Shown here: piece by piece, positions 32,625-43,736 of the stretch
Layout: every line of letters starts with the position of its first letter
Position numbering within the stretch: the first letter of the stretch is position 1
DNA from: Thalassia testudinum
Lineage: Eukaryota; Streptophyta; Magnoliopsida; Alismatales; Hydrocharitaceae
Reading direction: 5' to 3'
Assembly: GCA_037157565.1 (NCBI GenBank)
Contig: JAZHRO010000024.1
Location: forward strand, 13,460,501 to 13,524,500
Length of the DNA: 64,000 nucleotides
Program-made: the position numbers and the translations under genes
Notes under the pieces: model-generated
Database searches by the model: none
Told to the model about the DNA's origin: nothing
Seen by the model: only the letters and a program-made list of their open reading frames with translations

Positions 32625-35591
32625 GATTTCACTGCAACAGCCCTTTGCATATTCTTAAGATGTCCAAGCTTATTTCTATACCTGCTGGAGCTGCTGCAGT
32701 TGCTGCTACTGCCCTGTTGAACCCCAATAGCAACATTGCTGCTGTTATTTGAAGCTGCTGCCGTAGCTATTGCTCCTGGTGGATGGTCTGATTTTAGTAG
32801 GACAGTGGGTTAGGATTAGGTTATTTGAATAGGTGACATGTTTTATATGTTGTAAAATGTTGTACAAGCTTTCATGTATCTGAAATGGGGTCTTAATGGC
32901 ATTTGGATTGCTTGTATTGTGATTTAAATCTTTATTGTCAGCTAACTTATGTATCCAACTTTCCAAATCTGCAATTTAAAGAAGAAATTAGATGAAAATC
33001 ATGTTTAATGGCTGGAACATACCTCTTAGATTCTATAGAACACATCTGAATGTTTTCACTGGTTATCTAGCCTTTAGATTAGGATTCTAGTGACTTAGGT
33101 TCTTATTAGAAATTCTCATTAAGGCCTAGAATTTGTTATCTTTGTAAATAAATAAAAATCATATAAAAATTTCAAAAAAAATAAGATAAACCTGTCTTGG
33201 TGAAGATTAAGTATTTTTCTCGGTTCACACCAAGTTTCATAGTGTTCTAAACCCTTGGTTTGGTAGAACATACCAGCCGACGGTTCAGTATATCTCTTAA
33301 CTTAATAAAAGATATTAAACTAAAAATGATAAAAAGACATTCTCTTTCTCATCTCTTTCTCTCTCTCTCATCTCCTACCTCTATAAAACATATAAAAACC
33401 ATAAAAATCAGAAAAACTCCAAAAATATACAAAAATACTATGTGTACTATGTATATACATGTATATATAAGCTATATATTAAGCTATCTATGTAAATAAT
33501 GTAAAATATGTATAAAATATGTATATATAACTTATGTATATATTATATAATATAAGTTAAGTACTTAAGATAACTTAATATGCATATAATTTATATATCT
33601 ATTTAACTATTAATTTAATTAATTTATATGTACTACAAGCTATGTAAATTAACAAACTCATATAAATAAGCATATTTACGAATGATACTATACATACGTA
33701 TTTATCTATGTATAATGTGCACTAATTTAATTATATATACAATAAATAATTAATTTATTAAGTTATCAAGTAAGTTACTAAATTAAATTAGAATAAATTA
33801 GTAAATTTAGTTATAATTGAGCAATTTTTTACTGTATATTTGTACTATAGTATTTTAAGTAATTTAAACTAATTTAACTATATTTATAATGTATTATACT
33901 ATTTATATTTAATTTAAATGTAAAACACCCTAAAATCACTTATTTAAATGTAAATCAATTAAAATTAAACATGTAAAATATAATAAAAATATGTATTAAA
34001 TAATTTAATAGGTATAGTAACTCTGTACAGGGTCTATTAGATTATTAATTAACTAATTTATACTATAATTAAGAAATAAACTCAAAAATCAGTGTGTATA
34101 AATCACAATATTTAGCTAATTTATTTATATAGTAAACATAATTAATTTTGTAAATAAATTATATAATTAAGTAGTCCTATGTAAATACTTTAAGACCCCA
34201 TAATTTATTTTTGAATTATAATAATTTGTGGTCCTCGTATCGAGGGCCAAAATCCACAAAATCAGACACACCTTGCTGGATTTCAACATGCGCACCCCTG
34301 CGGCATAGTGCCACATCGTGGGTGGAGGTGTTAACGCTGCGCCTTTTATTGTTTTTATCCTCCCCCTCTTCAGTTATCACGAGTGCCTGCGCTTGAAGCA
34401 CATCCCCTTCCTATCCTATCTGGGCATTGGCATTGGCATTGACTTTGGCATTGAGATTTGAGTGCAGTGTGGGTTGGGGCCTGACACTGTGCATGGGCCT
34501 AAATGGGCCAATTAATGAGCTTAAATGTGGATTAAAGAGGCTTAATAACGAATTATGGGTGGCTTTAGTAGGGAGGTTTGGTCCCACCTCTTAAGGGTGC
34601 TAAGGGTGCTGAGTATCTTTCGAAAGGGCTGCTCGTCAATTAAAAATCTTAATTTTTGTTAAAATGAACAGTAATTGAGCTCTAATCACTATGGGGAAAT
34701 GAGAAATGAGAGAGAGAAGTGGTTGTGTGCGGCTAAGTGTTGGCCACAGAGAGGCTAAGAGAAGAAGAACAGAAGAGAGCCTCTGTGAGAGCGGCCAAGT
34801 TTGAGAGAAGAGTAAAGAAGAAGAAGAGTGTTGCAGACTGGCTAAGTGTAGGAATAGAGAAGAAAAAGAAGAAAACAAAGAAACCATACATATGTATATG
34901 TAAATATATATATTATGTATATATAAATATAAAGTACATATAGTATACTGTAGATAAATAATATAACAATATAGAATACGTAGTATATAGAGTGTTTTGA
35001 GCTCATAGATGTATATAAATAACTTTTGAGCTTTAGTGACAGATAAGTATGTCACTGTAGATAGAATAAATGTCATTGTAGGCCCTCATTTTGATCTTAG
35101 TTTATGTATATACTTTTTCGTAAGGTTTAGCGACGTTTATATATGTCACTGTACATACTATATATGTTACTATAGATATTAATATATTAAGTTAAGATAG
35201 TATGTTACATATTATACCATATTATTGTATAGTTATGTAAGTATTGTTATTATAAGTTATTAATAGATATAATATAGTATTCAATTATAGTGTTTCATGT
35301 TTGTTTATAAATAGATGTTTGCAAGTATTTTAGTTCATTCTTTTGTATATAAATTATTTTATTCATTCTTTCATTAATTAATTCATTCATTATTGTACAT
35401 AAAATCAATCTTATTAGAATTAAAGAATAATATTAGATTTAGAGAGTGATATATCAATAACTGCCTCCCAGTGAATGACCTGAAATAAACCAGTAAAAAT
35501 TATGTAATTAAATAAAATTGACACGACAACGGTTTGTATTTGTGACATATACTATGACAACGACATATTTTTATACGAATCGTGGTCGACC

Positions 35592-36417
35592 GCTTATAAA
35601 GCCACCCCACCAGGTAAACCTTCCCAATCTTTCTATTCTAAGCTCCAGTTATAAAGCCAATACCTCACCAAACCCCCTACCCACAATTGCTTACCATATT
35701 GATCACACACACGATCCCCAACTCCCTGACATAGACAGCCAAGCTATTATAGCCAGCACTCAACCAACCGTTGAACCCAACATACAACAAACTGAAGAAA
35801 TACCCTGCTACTTAGAGGACATCACCAAAAAAAAACCCACAACCAAAGCCCATAACAGATCACAATCTAAATAACCCAACACACAAAAATATAATTCCTA
35901 AACCATCAGACCCAGAAATAAGCCCCACCGAGCCCATTAAAACAGCCTATCAAAAAAACATCGCACACACTGCCCCCTGACAAATACACTAAATCCAAAC
36001 AATACCAATAACCCCTATTCAATGACCTCCACATCTTCCTCCACCAAATTAGATCAGGATGTTACTGTTATACCTGATAAACCATCATCTTCCACCCAGT
36101 ATCACCAAACAGGAGCAATTTACATCATAAATGAACAGAAGGCAGAGTATCGAAACACATCGATACTAAAATTTCAGATTAGTCCCCAACCTGATATTAT
36201 AAAACCCCCCAAGCCAAAAAAAGCACAAGCAAGAAAAATACAGAGGAAGTTGGCAGAAGGAAAAATCAGATCTGCAATTAGAGGGAAGAGAAAAGATGAG
36301 TCTGAAAATATGATCACTGATGAGGTGCCTATGACTAGAAGGAGTAGGTTGGAAAACCAAGCATACACAATGGAAGATGGGGTTATGGCAGTTGACCCCC
36401 CAACAGCTGCACGGTGA
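35592..36417 (+). pseudogene. LINE ORF1, C-terminal remnant
   Basis: Two successive frames, up to 35874 and 36022-36417, are rich in proline, threonine and serine, then lysine/arginine (KPPKPKKAQARKIQRKL), a composition usual for the C-terminal half of plant L1 ORF1. The N-terminal nucleic-acid-binding domain and zinc knuckle are absent. The last frame stops at TGA 36415, three bases before the ATG of ORF2, the typical tight ORF1-ORF2 spacing. A stop and a frame change at 35874-36022 show decay. Confidence 0.6.
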
Positions 36418-36420
36418 TCA

Positions 36421-39151
36421 ATGAGTATTCTCTCTTGGAACTGTAGGGGGCTGAGGAGTGCCTCCTCAGTTCGACATCTAAAGAATCTCCTCAACTCAAT
36501 CAAGCCGGATGTCTTTTTCATTACAGAAACACACTGTCAGGAGCAGCACTACAAAGCTTTGGAAAAAAAAAACACAACAATACAAATGGTTTTGGCAGGA
36601 GGCGAAAGGCAAATTAGGAGGTATTACTTTACTTGTTGACCATGAAGTGGATTGTAAACCAAAATATATGGATACGAGTTGTATACTTATGGAACTATCC
36701 AGATTGGGGGGAGCAACTTGGTCTTTATTCTGTGTTTACGGTACACCAATGAAAGGGGGAAAAAAGAACTTTTGGAAGAAGATGATGGATATTGCAAAAG
36801 ATGAGTGCAGCCTATTAGTGGTGGGAGATTTTAACGTCTTGTTAAAAAATGAAGACAAAGAAGGGGGTCTGAATTGCAAATCGTGGGAGCTTGCATATCT
36901 TCGTTCCTTCACATCTGATCTTAGTCTGATGGACTTAGGATTTGCTGGATCGGCCTTCACATGGTCGGATAGAAGGAGGAACCTAATCAGGGAGCGGCTG
37001 GACAGAGCTTTTGCATCTAGGGAGTGGTGTTTGAATTTTCAGCATGCAGGGGTATTGCATCTGCCTGCAAGTGGCAACGATCATGCTCCCATTTTGGTAA
37101 AATTGTGTAGGAAACAAGCGAAAAGAGCTATACCTTGGAGGTTCGAGCAGTGGTGGTTAGAAGAGCCATTGTGTGCACAGGTTATATCCAAAGTTTGGAA
37201 GAGGAAAGAGGGCCAGCAACAGATTACAGTCAAGCTTAAGGAGGTAAAATCTGAGTTAAGTAAATGGGTTGCGAAAGAAATGAAAGATTGGAATTTAGAA
37301 AAAAAGGAGATCGAGGGAAAACTACTGGAGATTCAGGGGAAAGTACAAAGTGAAGAATTAATGAAGGAAGAAGGTAGACTTCAAAAACAATATGATCAGG
37401 TACTTATGAAGGAGGAGATCTTCTGGTATCAGAGGTCGAGGCACAAGTGGCTGCAGGAAGGGGATCGGAGTACAAAGTTTTATCATCTATATGTGATGAA
37501 TCGAAAGAAAAAGAACCGAATCACTTGGCTAAAAATGGAGGATGGAAACTATACAGGAAAAGAAGAGGAAATTAAAAAGTGCTTTGTGAAACACTTTACT
37601 AAAATGTTTGGTTGTAGTGAAAATGAGGGGGAAACACCTAACATTTTTGAAGAATGGGACAAATTAACCAACGTAGAGGCAGATTTTGCAGCCAGTATTC
37701 CAGGAAGTAATGAAATAACAGATTGCCTCTTTAGTCTCAGCCCATGTAAATGCCTCGGTCCTGATGATTTTCAAGCAATTTTCTTTCAAAGAAATTGGGA
37801 AGCCATTGGCAATGATATTATCAGTCTGATCCAAAATGCAATTGTGTCTGGTTCCTTCCCATTGAAATTAAATGACACGTATATCACCTTGATTCCCAAG
37901 GGAAGAAATTTTGAGCAGGCAAAGGACTTTCGGCCTATAAGTCTTACTAATACCATTTATAAAATCATTGCCAAACTCATTGCAGCAAGGGTGAAGAAAG
38001 TCTTCAACAGGATTGTTTCGCCTAATTAAAGTGCGTTCTTGAAAGGAAGGCAAATTTCAGACAACATTATTGCAGCAAAAGAAATTATACATTCCATGAG
38101 CACTAGAAACACCAAAAGGAAGTACATGGCTAGCAAGTTAGATATGGAAAAGGAGTTCGACAGAATTGAATGGAGGTTTGTCGTACAACTTTTGTCACAT
38201 CTAAATTTCCCTTCTAAACTTATAACCTTAATCCATTTTTGCATAACCACACCCACAATGGCTGTTTTGGTAAATGGATCCACCTCCACCACAATTGCTC
38301 TACAAAGAGGAATTAGACAAGGGTGTCCACTCTCCCCCTTCTTATTCATTTTATGCTCTGAATTTTTATCTAGACTCCTTGTCAAGTCACAAATTGCATG
38401 TTGCACATCGGGCTATAAGGTGACCAGGAAAGCTGCAGCTATCATGCACTTGATGTTTGCCGATGACACCATCATTTACGGGAAGGCTGACCAACTTAAA
38501 GCAGTCAAGATTATAAAGCTGTTGGATTATTATGGAAAATTCTCTAGCCAAAGGGTAAACTATATGAAGTCCAAGATATTCTTTAGTAAGGGGATGTCAA
38601 AACAAGAGATACCTTTCATCATGAATCTCTTAGGCATCTCCAAGCAATTTGAGGACGAGATACGTCTGGGCTATCCAATCATGGATGGGTGTAGTCAAGA
38701 GAGGTTGCATCAACACATTCTTAGCAAGCTCAAAACAAAATTGAATGGCTGGAAGAGTAGAGCACTTTCTCAATCAGGACGCTCAGTGTTGATCACATCA
38801 TCGTTAGCTTCTATCCCAGTCCACCTCATGTCAATTGCTTCACTACAGAGATGCACTTGCAAAGCACTAGATGGGCAAATGCAAGATTTTTTGGTGGGGC
38901 TTTGAAGAAGGAGACATTGCTATATGAAAGGATGGCACTCCATTGCTATCCCTAAAATGAATGGGGATCTAGGTTTCAGAAAGATAGAAAATTTCAATCA
39001 AGCCCTCTTGCTGAAGCAACTTTGGAGGATTATCAAAGGGGAAAATCCAATGATCAATGGATTGATGGCAGCAAAATATTTCCCTAATGGGGATTTTTGG
39101 GGTTCTTGTGATGTGCAACACGTCAACAAAATCATCAGAATGCACTATTGA
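36421..39151 (+). pseudogene. LINE ORF2: endonuclease and reverse transcriptase, inactivated
   Basis: It starts MSILSWNCRGLRSASSVRHL, the apurinic-like endonuclease opening with the N and C/R residues usual for plant L1. A frameshift around 36570-36610 moves the endonuclease to another frame (VVGDFNVLL; GNDHAPILV). The reverse transcriptase follows (DFRPISLTNTIYKIIAKLIA; IRQGCPLSPFLF; catalytic MFADDTIIY near 38460). TAA at 38027 replaces the glutamine of the usual PNQSAF motif, a C-to-T change, and a further frameshift lies near 38890. The downstream frame resembles the region after RT (GWHSIAIPKMNGDLGFRKIE) and is cut at 39151. The RNase H or zinc-finger C-terminus is missing. Confidence 0.88.
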
Positions 39152-39162
39152 CAGGTTTTTGT

Positions 39163-39179
39163 CCCTGGCAACAGCGTCA
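39163..39179 (-). promoter_or_regulatory. Degenerate tRNA-Asp primer site (LTR C)
   Basis: CCCTGGCAACAGCGTCA matches the tRNA-Asp 3' end at 14 of 17 bases. The three differences (C to T, G to A, C to T) all look like deamination of methylated cytosines on one strand or the other. It lies seven bases from the LTR C end and shows that C was a 5' LTR on the minus strand. Confidence 0.72.
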
Positions 39180-39186
39180 AAAAATA

Positions 39187-40440
39187 TGATCGGCAACTAC
39201 CAGTACAAAAAAGGGGTTTTAAATGTCGTTGTAGTATATGTTATAAATACAAACCGTTGTGTCAATTTTATTTATATACTTAATTTTTACTGATTTATTC
39301 CAAGTCATTCACTAGGAGTCAGTTATTGATATACGTTACTCTCTACGTCAAAAATATTCTTTTAATTCCAAAACGATTGATTTTATGTACAATAATAAAT
39401 GAATAAATCAATTATATACGAAAGAATGAATTAGAAATAATTACGATACTTGAAAATAATTATATACAAACAAACATAAAAAAATCATATATAACTACTC
39501 TATATTATTTATTTACAACTAATAATTATAATACTTAGCTATATATACAATAATAAGTAATAATATGTACTATACTAGCTTATCTTAACATATTAATATC
39601 TCTAGCAATATATAGTATATTTACAGTGACGTATAAAATGTCACTAAAACTTTACAAAAACTATATACATAAACTAAGGTAAAAGTTATTATCTATACTA
39701 ACATATAATACTATCTACAGTGATGAATATATCTGTCACTAAAGCTATAACTTATTTACATACATATATAGATATATACATACACAAACGAACACACATA
39801 ACATACACAACACAAGGCACATAGGGCTCCCAAGGACACTTGGTCGTTTTAGATGTTGCCCTCTCTTGTTTTTCTCCTCTATTTTACCTTAGGGACTCAA
39901 CTTTCACATGCCTTAACACTTAGTCATTCACAGAACACACGCCTCTCAGCACTTAATCACTTTAATTAAGGGTGATTACTATTCCTTAATGACAAAATTA
40001 GAGTTATCATTGGCAGGTAACCTTTTCGAGGGATTCACAACACCCTCAAGAGTGGGACCAAACCTCTATTAGGGCCACCTTAGTTATCATTAGGTGTGTT
40101 TTATTCGGTTCATAACTCGATATTGGGCCTAATCAGACCCATGCACAGTGCACAGCCCCTAGCCATGCATCGCACTCGCATTTACATGCCAAATCATCAT
40201 TTTAATGCTCAGATAAGGGTATGTGTGTGCGTGTCCGTGGGTGCCCCCGTGATGACTAAATTGTCTATATCACAAATTCTTCTTATATGGCAGCGCGCGT
40301 TCCACATCCCTCGATGTGGGACTAAAGGCACTTCTCACAGGCGCCGGAATCTCAGCACTCAAGTCATGATTTTATGATCTTGGCCTTTAATTTGAGGGTC
40401 ATAATTAATTATAAATTAAAAATAAATTATGATGATTTAA
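39187..40440 (-). repeat. Athila LTR C, truncated (primer-site end only)
   Basis: It starts TGATCGGCAAC and aligns in the same orientation with the first 1.25 kb of LTR A (21428-22710), including the strip around GGGACCAAACCTCTATTAGGG (40050-40070) and the end ATAAATTAAAAATAAATTA. Homology stops near 40440. The rest of the LTR is lost. It is noncoding. Confidence 0.8.
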
Positions 40441-41007
40441 TTATAAATTAGAAATAGATTTGGCATCAACTTTGTAGCATACATGTGCAATACCAGGGGA
40501 TCACATATATATGATCTACAATCTTACAAGGGTTCATTGCATAACATATGTATAAGTACACTCATGTCTCTTTGTTTTGGAGTAAGGCCCAAAAGATTTC
40601 ATTCATTAGTCTCAGAAAGCTTTGAAACTACATTTTTCAGGAACCCGAGATGACAGGGTAACTCAAGGCTAGCAAGAAGGAAAAGGACCGAGAAAAGTTT
40701 GACATGACAAAATGATGAAGACTAAGATAAACAACAAATTAAAGGGACAGAGTGAAAATCAAATCACGTTAAAAGCTATAAATCTTTAGATAAAAAGTGA
40801 TCGGCAGCGAAGACCATCGATAAACAAAGCTTCTCATTAATTGATCCACGATAAGTATTGGATGTACAATGTAGCCCATGTGAGAAATAATACACTCATT
40901 GAGAGTAAAGTAATAATACATTATATGTATTTATGGCAGCCTGAGGAAGCCTGTCTGGGTATCAATTTCTGGTAGGTTGCTTTTCAACGGTGGTATACAA
41001 GAGATTA
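40441..41007 (-). other. 3' flank of small-peptide gene P1
   Basis: AT-rich noncoding DNA. The part 40670-40960 is about 70-75% similar by eye to 51180-51480, the 3' flank of the P2 copy, so the duplicated unit includes downstream sequence. An approximate last 38 bases of the same flank occur at 63963-64000. Confidence 0.5.
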
Positions 41008-42587
41008 TCAAGCATTGGGTGGAGGGCCCTCGGATCCACGTCCATGTCCACGACCACGCTTGTGTTTAGGCCTAGATTTGGACTTGTACTTATCCCCACC
41101 TCCATGAGGTGATGGAGGCATGTAAGGAGGGCGACCCCCGAGCTTCCTCATGGTCTTGATGCCTCGAGAAGCTGCATATGCAACAGAACCATACTTCCTC
41201 TTTGTTATTGACGATCATAGTTATTGGATTATATATATATAGACACACACGAGGGTTGGGAACATATATGTGACCTACATGTAAGTTATGTATAGGTAAA
41301 GTAATATTTCACACCATGAGGAATGTTTTGATTTGAAAATGTGGAGATTAAGATCACTTCATATGAATATATTATACATTAAATTTGAAGTCAATCCGAC
41401 ATTCTGAGTACATACATTAAATGTGGTTCATTTTTTACAACTTAAGTATAACAAAATTTGACCATATTGATTCTCAAAAAAAAAAATTTAACTATATTGG
41501 ATATATATATTAAGAGTGTCGGATTGATTTTAAATTTGATGTATAACATATTCATATATGAAATGATTTTATTTTTTAAATTTTTAAATCAAAACATTAT
41601 TTATGATGAAAGATATTACCATACTTATATGTAACTTACATATAAGTCACCTACACACTTCTTTTTTTCATATATATATATATATATATTTGATCTCTTT
41701 AATATCTAAGTCCATGACTTACTCCAAATTAATAAAAATCTAAGTTAATGGCAAGGAGAAAAATGAAAGCATAAATTGATGGACGGCAAAAGATATGTTA
41801 GTACTTTCCTGGTAGGCCTTTCCTCACAACACTAACAACAAGAGCCTTGACCCTAACACTTTCACTGCATGGAAGGAACGAGTTGTTGAATTTAGAAAGT
41901 TGAGTATTCAATTTATCACTTAATTCACCTGTGACTTATTCTAAAATAAGGAGAATCTATTTAAAGTAAATTATTCCATCTCCTTTATATAATATATTTA
42001 ATTTATCAAAACATTCAAATAAATCATTTCTTTTTTATTTCCCTATTTTTCGTACGAACTTACTCCTCTTATCAACATCACCGCACATTTGCATCGCGAT
42101 GATCTCCAACGCATCCGTCATGTTGCGTTGAAGTTTTCTTTTATGAATGATATTTTCTCTGTCTCTTTGATTAAAAAAATATTTTCTAGTCATTGCAAGG
42201 ACAAAAACGGATTGATGCTCGTAGATTTGCTCATATCAAATATATATATATATATATATAGGTTATGCTATACTTGAGATGGATTATTGGAAACTATATA
42301 TTACTTTCAAAAAAAATTTGTTAGAAGAAAATGGATGCATGGTTGAGTGGTGATAGGTATATATTATGCATGGATGTACTGACTATGTACATGTGTAAGC
42401 TTTATCGATCGAAAATTTTATTAGACAACTTGATTATCTGAGGAAAGCAAATTATATATCCATGAACTGAAATCAAAGATACATATAACTCACCTGTTGC
42501 TCCTTCCACCGAATAAGATTCTATTGAAATATTCATCATGATGAGAAAGACCATGAGAACAAAGTACCCCAACGAAGGTCTTGCCAT
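41008..42587 (-). CDS. P1: candidate small secreted-peptide gene (two or three exons)
   Basis: Exon 1 (42587-42494) starts MARPSLGYFVLMVFLIMMNI, a clear signal peptide, and continues to SVEGAT, ending at ACAG followed by GTGAGT, phase 1. The last exon (about 41208-41008) gives TKRKYGSVAYAASRGIKTMR, then a proline-, glycine- and lysine-rich tail and a stop at 41008. A short middle exon may lie near 41830-41850. The intron, about 1.3 kb, contains a fold-back MITE. The signal-peptide exon, its phase and 5' leader recur in P3 (62515-62434), and the YGSVA exon recurs near 51.6 and 61.25 kb. The acceptor is uncertain: P2 has CAG at the matching site and P1 has CAA. It may encode a secreted signalling or defence peptide, but I do not recognise the family. 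It might also be a recent pseudogene. Confidence 0.42.
41270..41650. mobile_element. Fold-back MITE
   Basis: Two inverted arms of about 150 bases (41270-41420 and the reverse complement of 41500-41650), sharing for example GTGACCTACATGTAAGTTA against GTGACTTATATGTAAGTTA and TAATGTTTTGATTT, surround a roughly 80-base AT-rich centre. It has no coding capacity. It lies inside the intron of P1. I see no certain target duplication. Confidence 0.7.
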
Positions 42588-43736
42588 TTCTACTTTGCTG
42601 ATCTCCAAAGCTGTTCGGTGAATGACCTTGAGAGTGTGTCTATATATATATATATATATATGTATATAAGAGCTTATGAATATTAATATAAACATGAAAT
42701 TTCAAGTGAAGAGTGATATCAAAAGGGTGATGCGTAATATTAATATAAATATTCCAAAGCTGCAATGATCGACGCGTAGTCAATGAGGGATATTCCACGT
42801 GATAGATAACCATAAGTTAGACATCAAAGGTCATATATGCAGATCAGTCAAAGTTAGGTAATACGCTTCTTTCAGCTTCAGTTAATGTTAGGTCGTACAC
42901 TTTAAAATCCATATATTGTTGTTTATTACCCATATATTGAAGGGTACAATATTTTTAAACTAAAGCGATGATTTGAAAGTCGAATTTGTTCTCTTCACGG
43001 AACCATCTTTTATATATATAGATAGATACTTTGATGGCTAATCGTTTATAACCTATTTTATCTCCAAACATTTGAGCTAAATGAATTTTGAATATGTTCG
43101 AAGGTAATTTTTTAAAGATAATTTACTGCTTTTCAGTGATTCTAAGAGTGATGTTGCATTAGAAAAAGGAATATACACAACAAATAAGCTACCAAGACTA
43201 TTATAGAGACCGGTACTCACCTAAACAATTATTCCATAAATTAAAGAGTTAAAGCTTCTCTCACGGAAATAATACAAGACATATCCACAATCAAATCCAG
43301 TAATTATATAATTTATGCTAGAATTTCATGTTGTAGCTTGTCCAAGTTATCAATCAAACAAGGATAAATCAATGTCAAAGTAAGGTCAAGATAAAGTAAA
43401 TTTACAATTCCATAGAATTTCTCGACTGACTGTATGCAAAAGGTTCTTGAGAAGTCACAGAAGCAGTTATTATAGCTACCTTGCCTTAAACATTTTCTTT
43501 TAATGACCCAAAGCAGCTCAAGCGACCACCACTATAATAACGTATATAGGTATATACGAAAATGTTATATTATAATAAAAAGATTTTATGAAAATCATGA
43601 GAAGTTCTTACAAAAGTTAAATTTACGAAATCTAACCATACATATTGAAGGAATAATATGTAGATAGGAAGCTTAAAAAAAATCATCCAAATTTGAGATG
43701 TATAACATAATCTTTTAAGTGAACATCTGATTTTAC
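42588..43736. other. Promoter side of P1 and intergenic DNA
   Basis: A (TA)n tract at 42641-42661, followed on the minus strand by CACACTCTCAAGGTCATTCA, is the likely core promoter and leader of P1. Its leader words ATTCACC-GAACA resemble those of P3. Further right only AT-rich DNA without coding frames or clear repeats is seen. Confidence 0.45.

Larger units (their letters stand above)
27821..35591 (+). repeat. Athila LTR B, plus strand, interrupted by a Y LTR
   Basis: The tip is TGATGAGT-TGTT-ACTCATCA at 27821-27840 and the other end lies near 35591 (GTGGTCGAC). Without the inserted Y LTR (29950-32624) its length is about 5.10 kb, against 5.04 kb for LTR A, and the two align in reverse complement along their full length with clear divergence. 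No primer-binding site follows 35591, so it is a 3' LTR or a truncated one. Both LTR halves are AT-rich and noncoding. A TA-rich centre lies at 33400-34200. Confidence 0.83.
35592..39152 (+). mobile_element. Broken L1-type LINE
   Basis: It contains the tail of ORF1 and most of ORF2 (endonuclease and reverse transcriptase) on the plus strand. Both ends are abnormal. The left end meets the end of LTR B and lacks the 5' part of ORF1. The right end stops inside ORF2, has no poly(A) tail, and joins the leader side of the primer site of LTR C. The LINE therefore survives only as an internal piece between two LTR remnants facing in opposite directions. Confidence 0.85.

Noticed and set aside
29945..32629. 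Target-site duplication for the solo Y LTR
   Set aside because: The flanking five bases (CTATC and GATTT) do not match, so I do not claim one.
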